Positions 9,346 to 18,223 of a stretch of 64,000 nt of DNA are shown piece after piece. Where the stretch lies: the NCBI GenBank assembly GCA_037045685.1, contig JBAOII010000023.1:372001-436000 (forward strand), read 5' to 3'. Below the pieces are notes generated by a model. It did not search any database. It was not told the origin of the DNA and saw only the letters and a list, made by a program, of their open reading frames with translations. Source of the DNA: Competibacter_A sp037045685. Lineage in GTDB: Bacteria > Pseudomonadota > Gammaproteobacteria > Competibacterales > Competibacteraceae. Made by a program: the position numbers and the translations under genes. Numbering within the stretch: the stretch's first letter is position 1; each line of letters begins with the position of its first letter.

Positions 9346-9824
9346 ATGTATTAAAGACGAATCTTGCAACGGTATCAGCCGCCTGATTGGCGTGCTGGTC
9401 GCTGGCCGGATCGATCATCGCCGTCGCCGCGCGACAGGGCGATCCCCGGAAGACCGTCGGCTTTGGCATCTACGGGGCGATGCTGTTTTTCTTTGCGCGG
9501 TCTCCACGCTCTATCACAGTCTGCGCGGCCGGGCTAAGCGATTTTTTCGCAGGCTCGACCACTACTCGATTTATGTTCTGATCGCGGGCACGGATACCCC
9601 CTTTACCCTGCGCGACGGCTGCTGCTGGACCATAATTTGGCGTGATCTGGGGCTTGACGGTTTTGGGGATGCTGAATCGTTGCCGCAGGGAGGTAATTGC
9701 GGCTGGTCGGTGCTGGTTGACGTCCTGATGAGCTGGTCGTCGAATCGTTGCTGCGGCGTTGCCGATGCGGGGTTTTGGTGGCTGCTGGTGAGGGATGCTT
9801 TTATACGGGAGGGTTTGGTGTTTT
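9346..9824 (+). pseudogene. Degenerate hemolysin III gene, copy A
   Basis: This stretch follows the intact hemolysin III gene at 12252 from its start codon to about codon 170. Shared blocks include those encoding GDP...K, YGA, STLYHSLRGRAKR and LDHYSIY. It starts ATG-TAT-TAA, so the second codon is already followed by a stop, and further indels break the frame. It ends abruptly after GGTGTTTT, where an IS fragment begins. Copy B at 10262 starts with the same bases and matches it nearly base for base, apart from a 19-nt gap and a few single-base indels. The two copies are therefore a direct repeat flanking the IS piece. Confidence 0.8.
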
Positions 9825-10261
9825 GTCGTCCCCGGCCTTGTCGTACAGCCGATAGTCCACCGGCACGTGGCGGTCGCCCTCGGTCCACAGCAGCGTGATC
9901 AGGTTGATGCCCTCCACGACGGCGTGATGCTTGCCCGACCAATGACGCTGGACCAATTCGATTTTTTCGGCATACGGTTTGTCCAGCGTCGAGTCATCAA
10001 GCACCAACACCCCGCCGTGGCGCTCGACTTGCCCGGCGGCGTCTCGCCAGAGCGTCGCGGCATCCGGCTCCAGCCGGTGCAACAGTCGGGTGAACGCATC
10101 GTGCGCCGGCGGCGCGGCTTGCTCGGGTTGCACCCGCGCCGCTTCGGTCGCGCTGCACACTTTCGGTGTGGCTATCAGGAAGTCGATGTAATCTCGGTCA
10201 CTGACTTTGGGTGGATTCATCCCGCTCTTTTGTCTCCTCGTCAGGCAACTGCGTAACTCCT
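9825..10261 (-). mobile_element. Insertion-sequence fragment with truncated DDE transposase
   Basis: The minus-strand frame starts at the ATG at 10220 and encodes about 132 residues of a transposase N-terminus. It includes the first catalytic Asp in VLVLDDSTLDKPYA, followed by HWSGKHHAVVEGINLITLLW, a run typical of IS701/IS4-like DDE transposases. Translation runs out of the element at about 9825 into the hemolysin III remnant, so the rest of the transposase, with the other catalytic acidic residues, is missing. A GAGGAG ribosome site precedes the start. The outer end lies near 10261, but I could not define inverted repeats or a target duplication. The fragment sits between the two hemolysin III remnants and cannot transpose on its own. 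Confidence 0.75.
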
Positions 10262-10837
10262 AAATGTATTAAAGACGAACGCCTGATTGGCGTGCTGGTC
10301 GCTGGCCGGATCGATCATCGCCGTCGCCGCGCGACAGGGCGATCCCCGGAAGACCGTCGGCTTTGGCATCTACGGGGCGATGCTGTTTTTCTTTGCGCGG
10401 TCTCCACGCTCTATCACAGTCTGCGCGGCCGGGCTAAGCGATTTTTTCGCAGGCTCGACCACTACTCGATTTATGTTCTGATCGCGGGCACGGATACCCC
10501 CTTTACCCTGCGCGACGGCTGCTGCTGGACCATAATTTGGCGTGATCTGGGGCTTGACGGTTTTGGGGATGCTCGTGGAATCGTTGCCGCAGGGAGGTAA
10601 TTGCGGCTGGTCGGTGCTGGTTGACGTCCTGATGAGCTGGTCGTCGAATCGTTGCTGGCGGCGTTGCCGATGCGGGGTTTTGGTGGCTGCTGGTGAGTGG
10701 ATGCTTTTATACGGGAGGGTTTGGTGTTTTATTTCCTGGATGAACGAATGCGGTATTTTCATGGAGTTTGGCATTTGTTCGTTCTGGCGGGCAGCGTTTT
10801 CCACTATTTGACCATCCTGCTTTTCGTGGCTAAATAA
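10262..10837 (+). pseudogene. Degenerate hemolysin III gene, copy B
   Basis: This is the second broken copy of the hemolysin III gene, running from the start-codon region to a stop at 10837. Compared with copy A it lacks 19 nt near its start but keeps the 3' third, including the region encoding FHGVWHLFVLAG and a final TILLFVAK. Several frameshifts interrupt it. Right after its stop come 45 nt that match the start of the DUF350 gene. In the intact locus the DUF350 gene is separated from hemolysin III by an SPFH gene, so the source of this copy had a different gene order or lost that gene. Confidence 0.8.
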
Positions 10838-10842
10838 CCCCG

Positions 10843-10887
10843 ATGCTGACCCAATCCTTGGCGGGCTTGCCCGCGTTTCTGTCCTAA
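10843..10887 (+). pseudogene. 5' fragment of the DUF350 gene
   Basis: The first 45 nt match the start of the intact DUF350 gene at 14177 (MLTQSLAGLPAFLS) with a few substitutions, then stop at TAA. The next bases belong to a copy of topB-recQ. This is a junction scar, not a gene. Confidence 0.75.
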
Positions 10888-10888
10888 T

Positions 10889-12040
10889 CTGGATGACAAA
10901 GAACTGTCGGCCGCGATGAAGGATAGCGGGCTCGGAACCCCGGCGACGCGCGCCGACACCATCGAAACCCTGCTCAAGCGCCAGTATTTGACCCGCGACG
11001 GCAAGGCGTTGAACGCCACCGAGCGCGGCATCCGCCTGATCCGGGCCGTGCAGCCGCCGATCAAGAGCCCGGCGATGACCGGAGAGTGGGAGGCGCGCTT
11101 GAAGCGGATCCAGCGCGGCGAGGCGGATTTGGACGGTTTCATGGCGGCCATCGGCGGTTACGTGCGCGAGGCGGTGACGCAGGCGTTCGCGGTGGCGGCG
11201 GATAGGGGCAGCCCAACGCCGGTCCCCGCCGCCGAACCGTCGGTGGAGCCAGCCGGTCCCCGCCGCGAGCCGGTGTCGCCGGATCGCCTGCTGGAACTGT
11301 TGCAAACCGTGTTCCGGTTGCCGGGATTTCGGCCCTATCAAGAGCGGGTTTGCCGCGCGGTCACCGAAGGCCGGGACGCGCTGCTGGTGATGCCGACCGG
11401 AGCCGGCAAATCCTTGTGCTTTCAGTTGCCCGGCATCGCGCGGGCCGGCACGACCCTGGTGGTGTCGCCCCTGATCGCGCTGATGGAGGACCAGGTCGCC
11501 AAGCTGCGCGAGCTCGGCTTGAACGCCGAGCGCATTCATTCCGGCCGCGACCGGGCGACCTCGCGCCAAGTGTGCGTCGAGTATTTGCACGGACGGCTGG
11601 ATTATCTGTTCATCGCCCCGGAGCGGCTGAGCGTGCCGGGCTTTCCCGAAATGCTGGCCAAGCGCAAACCGGCGCTGATCGCGGTGGCCCGGCGCACCCG
11701 GCCGCTCAAGCCCGCCGAATCCCAGCTCGTCCTGCAAGTGCTGGAAGCTCTGCGCTGGCGCGAAGGCCAGACCGTCCGCCAGTTGCACGAGCAGGCGAGC
11801 GGCGGCCAGGGCGAACGACGAACCTTCGAACAACTGTTGGAAGCCTTGGCGGGCGCCGGGCTGGTGGAAATCCGGGATGACGCGTTCAGCAAGGACGGCA
11901 AGGTCATTCCCTTCCGGCGGCTGTTTCTGACCGAAACCGGGCGGAAGGCGGGCATCGGTGAAATCGGGGTGGTGCGGTTGCGCGAGGCGGCGGTCGGAGC
12001 GGCGGTAAGGCGGAAGCGAAGCGGGGGAAGAGGACGGTAG
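10889..12040 (+). pseudogene. Partial copy of topB-recQ with a 996-nt in-frame internal deletion
   Basis: From CTGGATGAC onward this is almost identical to 6200-8300 of the intact fusion gene, so the duplication looks recent. It keeps the end of the topoisomerase, the RecQ Walker A motif and helicase motif Ia. It then jumps from the codons at 6991-6997 to those at 7987-7993. Both sites carry GCGGTGG, so the loss probably happened between 7-bp direct repeats. The deletion removes 332 codons in frame, including the DEAH box, the whole helicase C domain and the zinc site, while the C-terminal tail remains. An open frame of 374 codons follows the ATG at 10916, but no credible start lies at the left end and no helicase activity would be expected. 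Downstream of the stop another frame stays open to 12186 without a recognisable family. Confidence 0.85.
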
Positions 12041-12251
12041 CGGGCAGCGGCGCCTCCCGGAAGCTCGGCATCCAAAGCGCCGGGCTCGGCGCCTTGCCCG
12101 AGGGCCGCAGATTGGTGGAACGGTACGGGGCCGAGGATTTTATGCGGAAAATGAGTGTCACTGGGGTTGCGCCACCCGAGCCCTAGCAGGGGCTAGCGCG
12201 GTGGGCAGAACGAGCCCGCCGTCATCCGGCGCCCGCGAGGAGTAGTGAGGA

Positions 12252-12869
12252 GTGTATAAAGGCGAACGTTTCAACAGCATCAGCCACCTCATCGGCGCGG
12301 TGGCGGCGCTGGCCGGTTTAGTGATCGTGGTGGTGGCTGCCGCGCGGCAGGGCGATCCCTGGAAGATCGTCAGCTTCAGCGTCTACGGGGCGACGCTGTT
12401 TTTTCTTTACACGGTTTCCACGCTCTATCACAGCCTGCGCGGTAGAGCGAAGCGGATTTTCCGCAAGCTCGACCACTACTCGATTTATTTTCTGATCGCC
12501 GGCACCTATACGCCTTTTGCTCTGGTCACCTTACGCGGCGGCTGGGGATGGACGATATTCGGCATCATCTGGGGCTTGGCGGCCTTGGGAATCGCGCTGG
12601 AGGCGCTGCCCCAAGGCGGAAATCGGGTCTTGTCCGTGGTGGTTTATGTCTTGATGGGCTGGCTGGTGCTGGTGGCGCTCGAACCGTTGCTGGAAGCGCT
12701 GCCCATGACGGGCTTTTGGTGGCTGCTGCTGGGGGGGCTGTTTTATACCGGTGGCCTGGTGTTTTATTTTCTTGATGAAAAAGTGCGGCATTTCCATGGG
12801 GTTTGGCATTTGTTCGTTTTGGCCGGTAGCGTCTGCCATTATTTGACCATCCTGTTTTTCGTGGCGTGA
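12252..12869 (+). CDS. Hemolysin III family (PAQR-like) membrane protein
   Basis: The protein has 205 residues and about seven hydrophobic helices. It carries conserved features of the YqfA/hemolysin III family: an N-terminal F-N-x-I-S-H-L-I-G motif, STLYHS, a central LDH segment, and a C-terminal FHGVWHLFVL with His residues suited to metal binding. Members are inner-membrane proteins distantly related to eukaryotic PAQR receptors. Their function in bacteria is poorly known, and haemolysis is not established here. The start is a GTG at 12252 with GAGGAG about 10 nt upstream. This is the intact parent or sibling of the two broken copies at 9346 and 10262. Confidence 0.85.
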   Translation: MYKGERFNSISHLIGAVAALAGLVIVVVAAARQGDPWKIVSFSVYGATLFFLYTVSTLYHSLRGRAKRIFRKLDHYSIYFLIAGTYTPFALVTLRGGWGWTIFGIIWGLAALGIALEALPQGGNRVLSVVVYVLMGWLVLVALEPLLEALPMTGFWWLLLGGLFYTGGLVFYFLDEKVRHFHGVWHLFVLAGSVCHYLTILFFVA

Positions 12870-13183
12870 AGGAGGTTTCCCCGCCTCGCCGCCGCGCGTT
12901 TTTCCTCGATTTCTCCCAGATTCCTCCATCGTAAACGCAAGCTCTTTCCCCAGAATCGACCTCGCGAAATCGCCAACAACGCGGGAGCGATCTGAAATGT
13001 TCGGAAAGAAAAAAGTTGGAGTTTCCGGGAAAGTCGGGGCGATTCACTTGCCGGCCATCCCGGTTTTGGGTCTCGAAGCGATCTGTGGCGGCTTTTCGGG
13101 ATCGGTTTGGACTATCCTTTGCCCGTGCCCGAAGTGGAAGAATCGCTACTCGTCCAAGTCAATATCGCCACCCGGAGAGCCCA
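12870..13183 (+). other. Intergenic region between hemolysin III and SPFH genes
   Basis: No supported gene is seen. The frame of the SPFH protein remains open through much of it, but the upstream residues do not resemble that family. GGAGGTTTCCCCGCCTC just after the hemolysin III stop could form a weak hairpin, but no T-run follows. Confidence 0.4.
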
Positions 13184-14170
13184 ATGCCCTTACCCGCTTT
13201 GCCCCGTCCTGCCCTGCGGCTGCCGCGATCTGACTGGCTGAAGCAGCCGGTCGTCTTCCTCGTTCTCTTGGCCGGGCTGCTGCTCTGGCTCAGCCTGTTC
13301 GTGGTCGAACCCACCGAAATGGCCGGGGTCCGCCGCTTCGGCGAGGTGACCACCCGTGAACCGCTGGGGCCTGGCATCCATCTCAAGCTGCCGCTGATCG
13401 ATCAGGTGGACCGCTTGCAGGTCTCGCTCGACATCCTGCGGGTGCAGGACATGACCATGTACACCGTGGACAACCAGTGGGTGAAAATCTCGGTCGGCAT
13501 GACCTACCGCATCCCGCCGCCGGCGGTGTTCCGGTTGCTCTACCAAGTCGGGCGTTCGGGCAGTTTCGGGATTCGGGAGAACGTGGAGCCGATCATCGCC
13601 GACCGGGCGATGCGCGTGTTCGCCCGCCGTAACACCATCAAGATTTCCGAGGAGCGCGAGACCATCGCCAACGAAATTCGCCAGTTGGTGAGCACGCGAT
13701 TGGCGGAACTGTTCGGCCTGGAAGTCGTGGACCTGCAAATCGCCAAGATCGAGTACAGCCCCACCTTCGCGGCCAGCGTCGAAGCGGCGGTGAAAGCCAA
13801 GAATGACGCGGTGGCGGCGGAGAACACGGTCAACCGCATCCGCTTCGAGGCGGAGCAGGTGCGGGTGCGCGCTCAGGGCGAAGCCGACGCGGCGGCGATT
13901 CAGGCGGAGGGACAAAAACGGTCGGCGGTCATCCGCGCCCAGGGCGAGGCGGAGGCGGTGCGGATCGTCGGCGAGGCGCAGGCGGCCAGCCTGCAAGCGC
14001 GCGGCGCGGCGGTCGCGGCGTATCCCCAGGTGGTCGAACTGGTAACGGCCGAGCGCTGGAACGGTATCTTGCCGCTGACGGTGCTGGGCGAGCGCGGCGC
14101 CGTACCCTTCATCAATCTCGGCCCAGCGCTACCGACGGCCAAGCCGGTCGAGCCCGAAAACAGGAAATAG
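13184..14170 (+). CDS. SPFH/Band 7 (prohibitin-like) membrane protein
   Basis: The protein has 328 residues. A single N-terminal membrane helix at about residues 18-40 is followed by a Band 7 domain (VVEPTEMAGVRRFGEV, then GPGIHLKLPLIDQV). A long Ala/Glu/Arg-rich coiled coil with repeated AQGEA-type units spans about residues 205-285. Prohibitin-like proteins of this class form large membrane scaffolds that organise microdomains or guard proteases such as FtsH. The ATG at 13184 is chosen because GGAGA lies about 6 nt upstream; the frame upstream is open but unlike the family. The DUF350 membrane protein follows 6 nt after the stop, so the two are likely cotranscribed. Confidence 0.88.
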   Translation: MPLPALPRPALRLPRSDWLKQPVVFLVLLAGLLLWLSLFVVEPTEMAGVRRFGEVTTREPLGPGIHLKLPLIDQVDRLQVSLDILRVQDMTMYTVDNQWVKISVGMTYRIPPPAVFRLLYQVGRSGSFGIRENVEPIIADRAMRVFARRNTIKISEERETIANEIRQLVSTRLAELFGLEVVDLQIAKIEYSPTFAASVEAAVKAKNDAVAAENTVNRIRFEAEQVRVRAQGEADAAAIQAEGQKRSAVIRAQGEAEAVRIVGEAQAASLQARGAAVAAYPQVVELVTAERWNGILPLTVLGERGAVPFINLGPALPTAKPVEPENRK

Positions 14171-14176
14171 CCCACA

Positions 14177-14581
14177 ATGTTGACCCAATCCCTGGCGGGT
14201 TTGCCCGCGTTTCTGTCCTATTTCGCCGCCGCCATCGGTCTGCTCGCGTTATTTTTGCTGATTTACATTCTCATCACGCCCTATCGCGAGATCGCCCTGA
14301 TCCGCGAGGGCAACCCGGCGGCGGCGGCCAGCCTGAGCGGGGCCATTCTCGGCTTCGTCCTGCCGCTGGCCAGCGCCATCGCCCACAGCGTCGGGCTGCT
14401 GGATATGGCGGTCTGGGGTTCCATCGCCCTGGTCGTCCAACTGCTGGTTTATTTCGCGGCGCGGTCGCTGCTGCCCGATCTGGCGCGCGACATTCCCGCC
14501 GGCAAGGTCGCCACCGGCGTGTTTCTCGGCGCGCTGTCGCTGGCCATCGGCGCTCTCAATGCCGCCTGCATGACCTATTGA
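14177..14581 (+). CDS. DUF350 family membrane protein (YjfL-like)
   Basis: The protein has 134 residues and four predicted membrane helices, with the hallmark REIALIREGNPAAAASLSGAILGF-type loop after the first helix (seen here around residues 37-60). DUF350 proteins are small inner-membrane proteins of unknown activity, often encoded beside SPFH or other envelope-stress genes. It starts 6 nt after the SPFH stop and is convergent with the kinase gene, whose stop overlaps its end by 7 nt. The first 45 nt of the gene also occur as a scar at 10843. Confidence 0.85.
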   Translation: MLTQSLAGLPAFLSYFAAAIGLLALFLLIYILITPYREIALIREGNPAAAASLSGAILGFVLPLASAIAHSVGLLDMAVWGSIALVVQLLVYFAARSLLPDLARDIPAGKVATGVFLGALSLAIGALNAACMTY

Positions 14582-15603
14582 GCGGTGGCGGCGCTACCGG
14601 GAAGGTATCGATAGGCGGGTCGAGATTCGGCGGGCGCGGCCGACAGGAACTGGTGGGCCAGCAGCACCGCCAGACCGGACAGGGTGGCCACCAAGAGCAA
14701 GGGGAGCCACCAGCGCCGAAGCGTTGGCGGCCAGAGGGTTCTCGGCCAGAGAAAGGCCGGCCGGCCCGGTTGCGGTTGGGCTTTTCCGGTCTTGGCGGAA
14801 CTCGGCGTGGCATCGATCTGCTGGAGGGCCTTCACCAGTTCCTCGCTGCTCGCAAAGCGAGCCTGGGGGTCCTTGGCCAGCAGCCGGTCGACGATCGGCT
14901 GAAAGCGGCTCAGCGGCTCGGGCAGGATGGGCGTCGGACCCTTGATGTGCAGCATGGCCGTCTCGAACGCGTCCGCGCCCTGAAAGGGCCGGCTTCCGGT
15001 CAGCATCTCGTAAAACACCACGCCCAGGCTGTACAGGTCGCTCCGTCCGTCCACCGGCTTGGCCAGCGCCTGTTCGGGGCTCATGTAGTTGGGCGTCCCG
15101 ATCCGCCAGCCGACGGCGGTCAACTGGGTTTTGTCTTCCAGGTTCTTGGCGATGCCGAAATCGGACAACACCGCCATATCGGGCGCGCGGAACATGATGT
15201 TGGCCGGTTTGATGTCGCGGTGGATGCAGTTTTGCTGGTGCGCGCAACCCAGCGCCTGGGCGATCTGACGGAGAATGTTGACCGCCTGTTCCGGGGTCAG
15301 CCCGGCCTTGATCCGCTCCCTCAGCGTGGTCCCTTCCAGATATTCCATGGCGATGTAGAACAGGTCGTCATAATTGCCCGCGTCGAAGATGGTGACGATA
15401 TGCGGGTGGCCGAGCCGGCCGATAATCCGGGCTTCCTTGACGAAACGCTTGTTGAACGTGGGATCGGAGGCCAGCCGAGGGCTGAGAATCTTGATCGCCA
15501 CGCGCCGTTCCAGCGATTCCTGAACGCCCAGATAAACGGTGGACATGGCGCCTTTGCCGATGGCTTTTTCGATCCGGTAGCCGGGAATTTGGGGCATTTC
15601 CAT
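14575..15603 (-). CDS. Membrane-anchored Ser/Thr protein kinase
   Basis: The protein is about 342 residues long. A PknB-type kinase domain fills residues 8-270: glycine loop GKGAMSTVYLG, ATP-binding Lys in VAIKIL, an intact catalytic loop HRDIKPAN, DFG, and an activation segment ending MSPEQ. A Pro-rich linker leads to one C-terminal membrane helix (WWLPLLLVATLSGLAVLLA), leaving only about 25 residues outside, so no extracellular sensor domain is apparent. The ATG at 15603 is preferred because it directly precedes the first kinase strand. The frame is open up to 15738, and the ribosome site is weak. It is divergent from the VWA lipoprotein gene, and the two could share a control region. Confidence 0.87.
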   Translation of the reverse strand: MEMPQIPGYRIEKAIGKGAMSTVYLGVQESLERRVAIKILSPRLASDPTFNKRFVKEARIIGRLGHPHIVTIFDAGNYDDLFYIAMEYLEGTTLRERIKAGLTPEQAVNILRQIAQALGCAHQQNCIHRDIKPANIMFRAPDMAVLSDFGIAKNLEDKTQLTAVGWRIGTPNYMSPEQALAKPVDGRSDLYSLGVVFYEMLTGSRPFQGADAFETAMLHIKGPTPILPEPLSRFQPIVDRLLAKDPQARFASSEELVKALQQIDATPSSAKTGKAQPQPGRPAFLWPRTLWPPTLRRWWLPLLLVATLSGLAVLLAHQFLSAAPAESRPAYRYLPGSAATAQ

Positions 15604-15756
15604 GACGGTCGGGGCCTTGAGGAAGTTCCGTTGTTTGCCGAAATGATGGGCCAGGCCGAAACAAACGGCAAGCGGGTTTCCGGGTGGGCGGTTAACCCCG
15701 TTTTGTCGGCGGCGACGTTTACAGCGATGAATCCTCACTTATCGCGGAGCACGTTC

Positions 15757-17556
15757 ATGTCGAAATCATCGTTCGGGGCGCTCATCGTCGCCATTTTGCT
15801 CGCCGGGTGTTCGCCCACCGGCAAACCACCGGGAGAAGCGGGATCGGCCGATAAAACCGCCGCCGAGTCGAGCGCGGTCGTTTCGCGGCGCGAGGAAGCC
15901 GCCAAGCCCGAGCCGCGTCCGCAGTCGTCGGCAGCGGTGGCGCCCGTGGCGGCGGTGCCGCCTCCACCCGCCAGCGTTCCACCGGCCAGATCGAGAGCGC
16001 AGCCCGTGGCGGAGGCCAAGCTGGCGACGGGCGCGGGCGCCCCGGCCAGCCTTGCCGGCCATTCCCGGGAACTGGACGCCCTGCGCGCACCAAGCCAGCC
16101 GACCGACCGCGAAAGCTATGCCCAGATCGAGGAAAACCCGGTCAAGCGCGCCGCCGAGCAGCCGGTTTCGACCTTCAGCATCGACGTGGATACCGGCTCT
16201 TACGCCAACGTCCGCCGCTTCCTCAACGGCGGCCGGCTGCCGCCGCGCGACGCCGTGCGAGTCGAGGAACTGGTCAACTATTTCGATTACGATTATCCGC
16301 TGCCCGAAAGCCGCCAGCCGCCGTTCCGGGTCAGCACCGAACTCGCTCCGGCCCCGTGGAACCCGAAAACCCTGCTGCTGGCCATCGGCATCAAGGGTTA
16401 CGATCTGCCGAAAACCGATCTGCCGCCCGCCAATCTGGTGTTTCTGGTGGACGTGTCCGGCTCGATGCAGGACCCCGCCAAGCTGGATCTGCTCAAGCCG
16501 GCCTTGAAGCTGCTGGTCCGGCAGTTGCGGCCGGATGATAAAGTGGCCATCGCGGTCTACGCCGGCGCGGCGGGGATGGTGCTGGAGCCGACTTCCGGCG
16601 GTCAAAAAGCGAAAATTGAAGCGGCCTTGGACCGGCTGAGCGCGGGCGGCTCCACCAACGGCGGCGCCGGCATTCAACTGGCCTACAATCTCGCCCGCGA
16701 AGGCTTCGTCGAGGGCGGCGTCAATCGGGTGATTCTGGCCACCGACGGCGATTTCAACGTCGGCACCGTCAATTTCGAGGCGCTGAAGAATTTGGTCGAG
16801 ACCCAGCGCAAGAGCGGCATCGCCCTGACCACGCTCGGCTTCGGCGCGGGCAACTACAACGACCGCCTGATGGAGCAGTTGGCCGACGCCGGCAACGGTA
16901 ACTACGCCTATATCGATACTCTGCAAGAGGCGAACAAGGTGCTGGTCGAACAGATGAGCGCCACGCTGCTGACCATCGCCAAGGACGTGAAAATTCAGAT
17001 CGAATTCAATCCGGCGCTGGTCGAGGAATACCGGCTGATCGGCTACGAGAACCGGGTCTTGCGGCGCGAGGACTTCAACAACGACGCGGTGGACGCGGGC
17101 GACATCGGCGCCGGCCACACCGTCACCGCCCTGTACGAAATCGCCTTGAAAGGCGGTGGCGGCAGCCTGACCGAACCGCTGCGCTACGCTCAACCGCCGG
17201 TCGCGGACAGCGCGGCGCGCGGCGACGAAATCGCGTTCTTGCGGCTGCGCTACAAACAGCCGGACGGCGACGCCAGCCGGTTGCAGGAATGGCCGATCCG
17301 CCGCGACCAGGCCGCCAAGGATTGGAAGAGCACCAGCGACCGTTTTCGCTTCGCGGCGGCGGCGGCCGGCTTCGGGCAACTGCTGCGCGGGGGCCGGTAC
17401 ACCGCTTCGTTCGGCTACGACGAGGTGCTGACGCTGGCCCGAGGCGCGCGTGGTAACGATCCGTTCGGTTACCGAGGTGAATTTCTGACTCTGGTCGGTT
17501 TGGCGAAATCGCTCGATCCGGGCAAGACCGGCGAGCGGGGTCAGGCGATCCGCTGA
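15757..17556 (+). CDS. VWA-domain lipoprotein (YfbK-like)
   Basis: The protein has 599 residues. A lipoprotein signal ends at LLAGC (Cys about residue 18). A Pro/Ala-rich linker follows, then a von Willebrand factor N-terminal region (STFSIDVDTGSYANVRRFL) and a VWA domain with the metal-binding DVSGS motif (VFLVDVSGSMQ) and a later ATDGDFN. A DUF3520-like C-terminal region completes the fold typical of this family. Its role is unknown; VWA proteins usually bind partners through a metal ion. The ATG at 15757 has GGAG 7 nt upstream and gives a proper lipoprotein signal; an ATG at 15727 is also in frame. It is followed by an ECF sigma factor and a membrane anti-sigma-like gene, a common grouping. 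Confidence 0.88.
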   Translation: MSKSSFGALIVAILLAGCSPTGKPPGEAGSADKTAAESSAVVSRREEAAKPEPRPQSSAAVAPVAAVPPPPASVPPARSRAQPVAEAKLATGAGAPASLAGHSRELDALRAPSQPTDRESYAQIEENPVKRAAEQPVSTFSIDVDTGSYANVRRFLNGGRLPPRDAVRVEELVNYFDYDYPLPESRQPPFRVSTELAPAPWNPKTLLLAIGIKGYDLPKTDLPPANLVFLVDVSGSMQDPAKLDLLKPALKLLVRQLRPDDKVAIAVYAGAAGMVLEPTSGGQKAKIEAALDRLSAGGSTNGGAGIQLAYNLAREGFVEGGVNRVILATDGDFNVGTVNFEALKNLVETQRKSGIALTTLGFGAGNYNDRLMEQLADAGNGNYAYIDTLQEANKVLVEQMSATLLTIAKDVKIQIEFNPALVEEYRLIGYENRVLRREDFNNDAVDAGDIGAGHTVTALYEIALKGGGGSLTEPLRYAQPPVADSAARGDEIAFLRLRYKQPDGDASRLQEWPIRRDQAAKDWKSTSDRFRFAAAAAGFGQLLRGGRYTASFGYDEVLTLARGARGNDPFGYRGEFLTLVGLAKSLDPGKTGERGQAIR

Positions 17557-17570
17557 GTCGTGACCGTTCA

Positions 17571-17609
17571 CTCCCCTCGCCCTTTGGGAGAGGGGCTGGG
17601 GGTGAGGGT
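17571..17609. repeat. REP-like palindromic element (intergenic)
   Basis: CTCCCCTCGCCCTTTGGGAG is a stem-loop continuing AGGGGCTGGGGGTGAGGG. It lies between the VWA and sigma-factor genes and differs from the element at 47237 by a single base, so it serves as the reference copy for the diverged elements inside coding regions. Confidence 0.8.
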
Positions 17610-17656
17610 TCATGGGGCTTCCCCGCCGCCGTCCGGGCGGGTAAAGTGCCGTCCCC

Positions 17657-18223
17657 ATGCGGACCGATGACGATGCCGACGAAACCCTCATGTTGCGCTA
17701 CCGGAATGGCGACGCCGACGCCTTCGCGCGGCTGTACGCCCGCCACAGGGGACCTTTGTATCGCTATCTGCTGCGCCAGTGCGGCCGGCCGGCGGTGGCG
17801 GAAGAACTGTTCCAGGATATCTGGCTCAAGTTGATCGCCGCCCGCGCCGGTTATACCGTGCAGGCCAAATTCGGGACTTGGCTCTATCGGATCGCCCACA
17901 ATCGGCTGGTGGATCACTACCGCGCCAGCGCGCGGGGCTTGCCGCTGTCCTACGCCGACGACTGCCCGGAATGGATGGAAATACCCGCCCCGGAAGAGGT
18001 CCAGCCCGAGGTCAGGGAAGATCGCCGCCGCCAGTCCGAACGCTTGCTGGAACTGCTGGCGGAACTGCCGGAGGCGCAGCGCGAAGCCGTGCTGCTCAAG
18101 GAAGAAGCCGGATTGTCGCTGGAGGAAATCGCCCAAGCCACCGGAACCGGCCGGGAAACCGTCAAAAGCCGCTTGCGTTACGCGCTGGCGCGCTTGCGGC
18201 AAGGCTTGGGAGGCGCGTCATGA
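17657..18223 (+). CDS. ECF-type RNA polymerase sigma factor
   Basis: The protein has 188 residues. Sigma region 2 (DAFARLYARHRGPLYRYLL through FGTWLYRIAHNRLVDHYR) binds core polymerase and the -10 element. Region 4 (LPEAQREAVLLKEEAGLSLEEIA...ETVKSRLRYALARLR) is the helix-turn-helix that reads the -35 element. The stop overlaps the start of the next gene by 4 nt, and that gene encodes a membrane protein suited to be its anti-sigma factor. The target promoters are unknown. Confidence 0.9.
   Translation: MRTDDDADETLMLRYRNGDADAFARLYARHRGPLYRYLLRQCGRPAVAEELFQDIWLKLIAARAGYTVQAKFGTWLYRIAHNRLVDHYRASARGLPLSYADDCPEWMEIPAPEEVQPEVREDRRRQSERLLELLAELPEAQREAVLLKEEAGLSLEEIAQATGTGRETVKSRLRYALARLRQGLGGAS

Noticed and set aside
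12041..12251. Open frame after the topB-recQ copy ending VTGVAPPEP
   Set aside because: It is short, overlaps the copy in another frame, has no start signal and matches no family I know. It could be an old gene end but cannot be supported.
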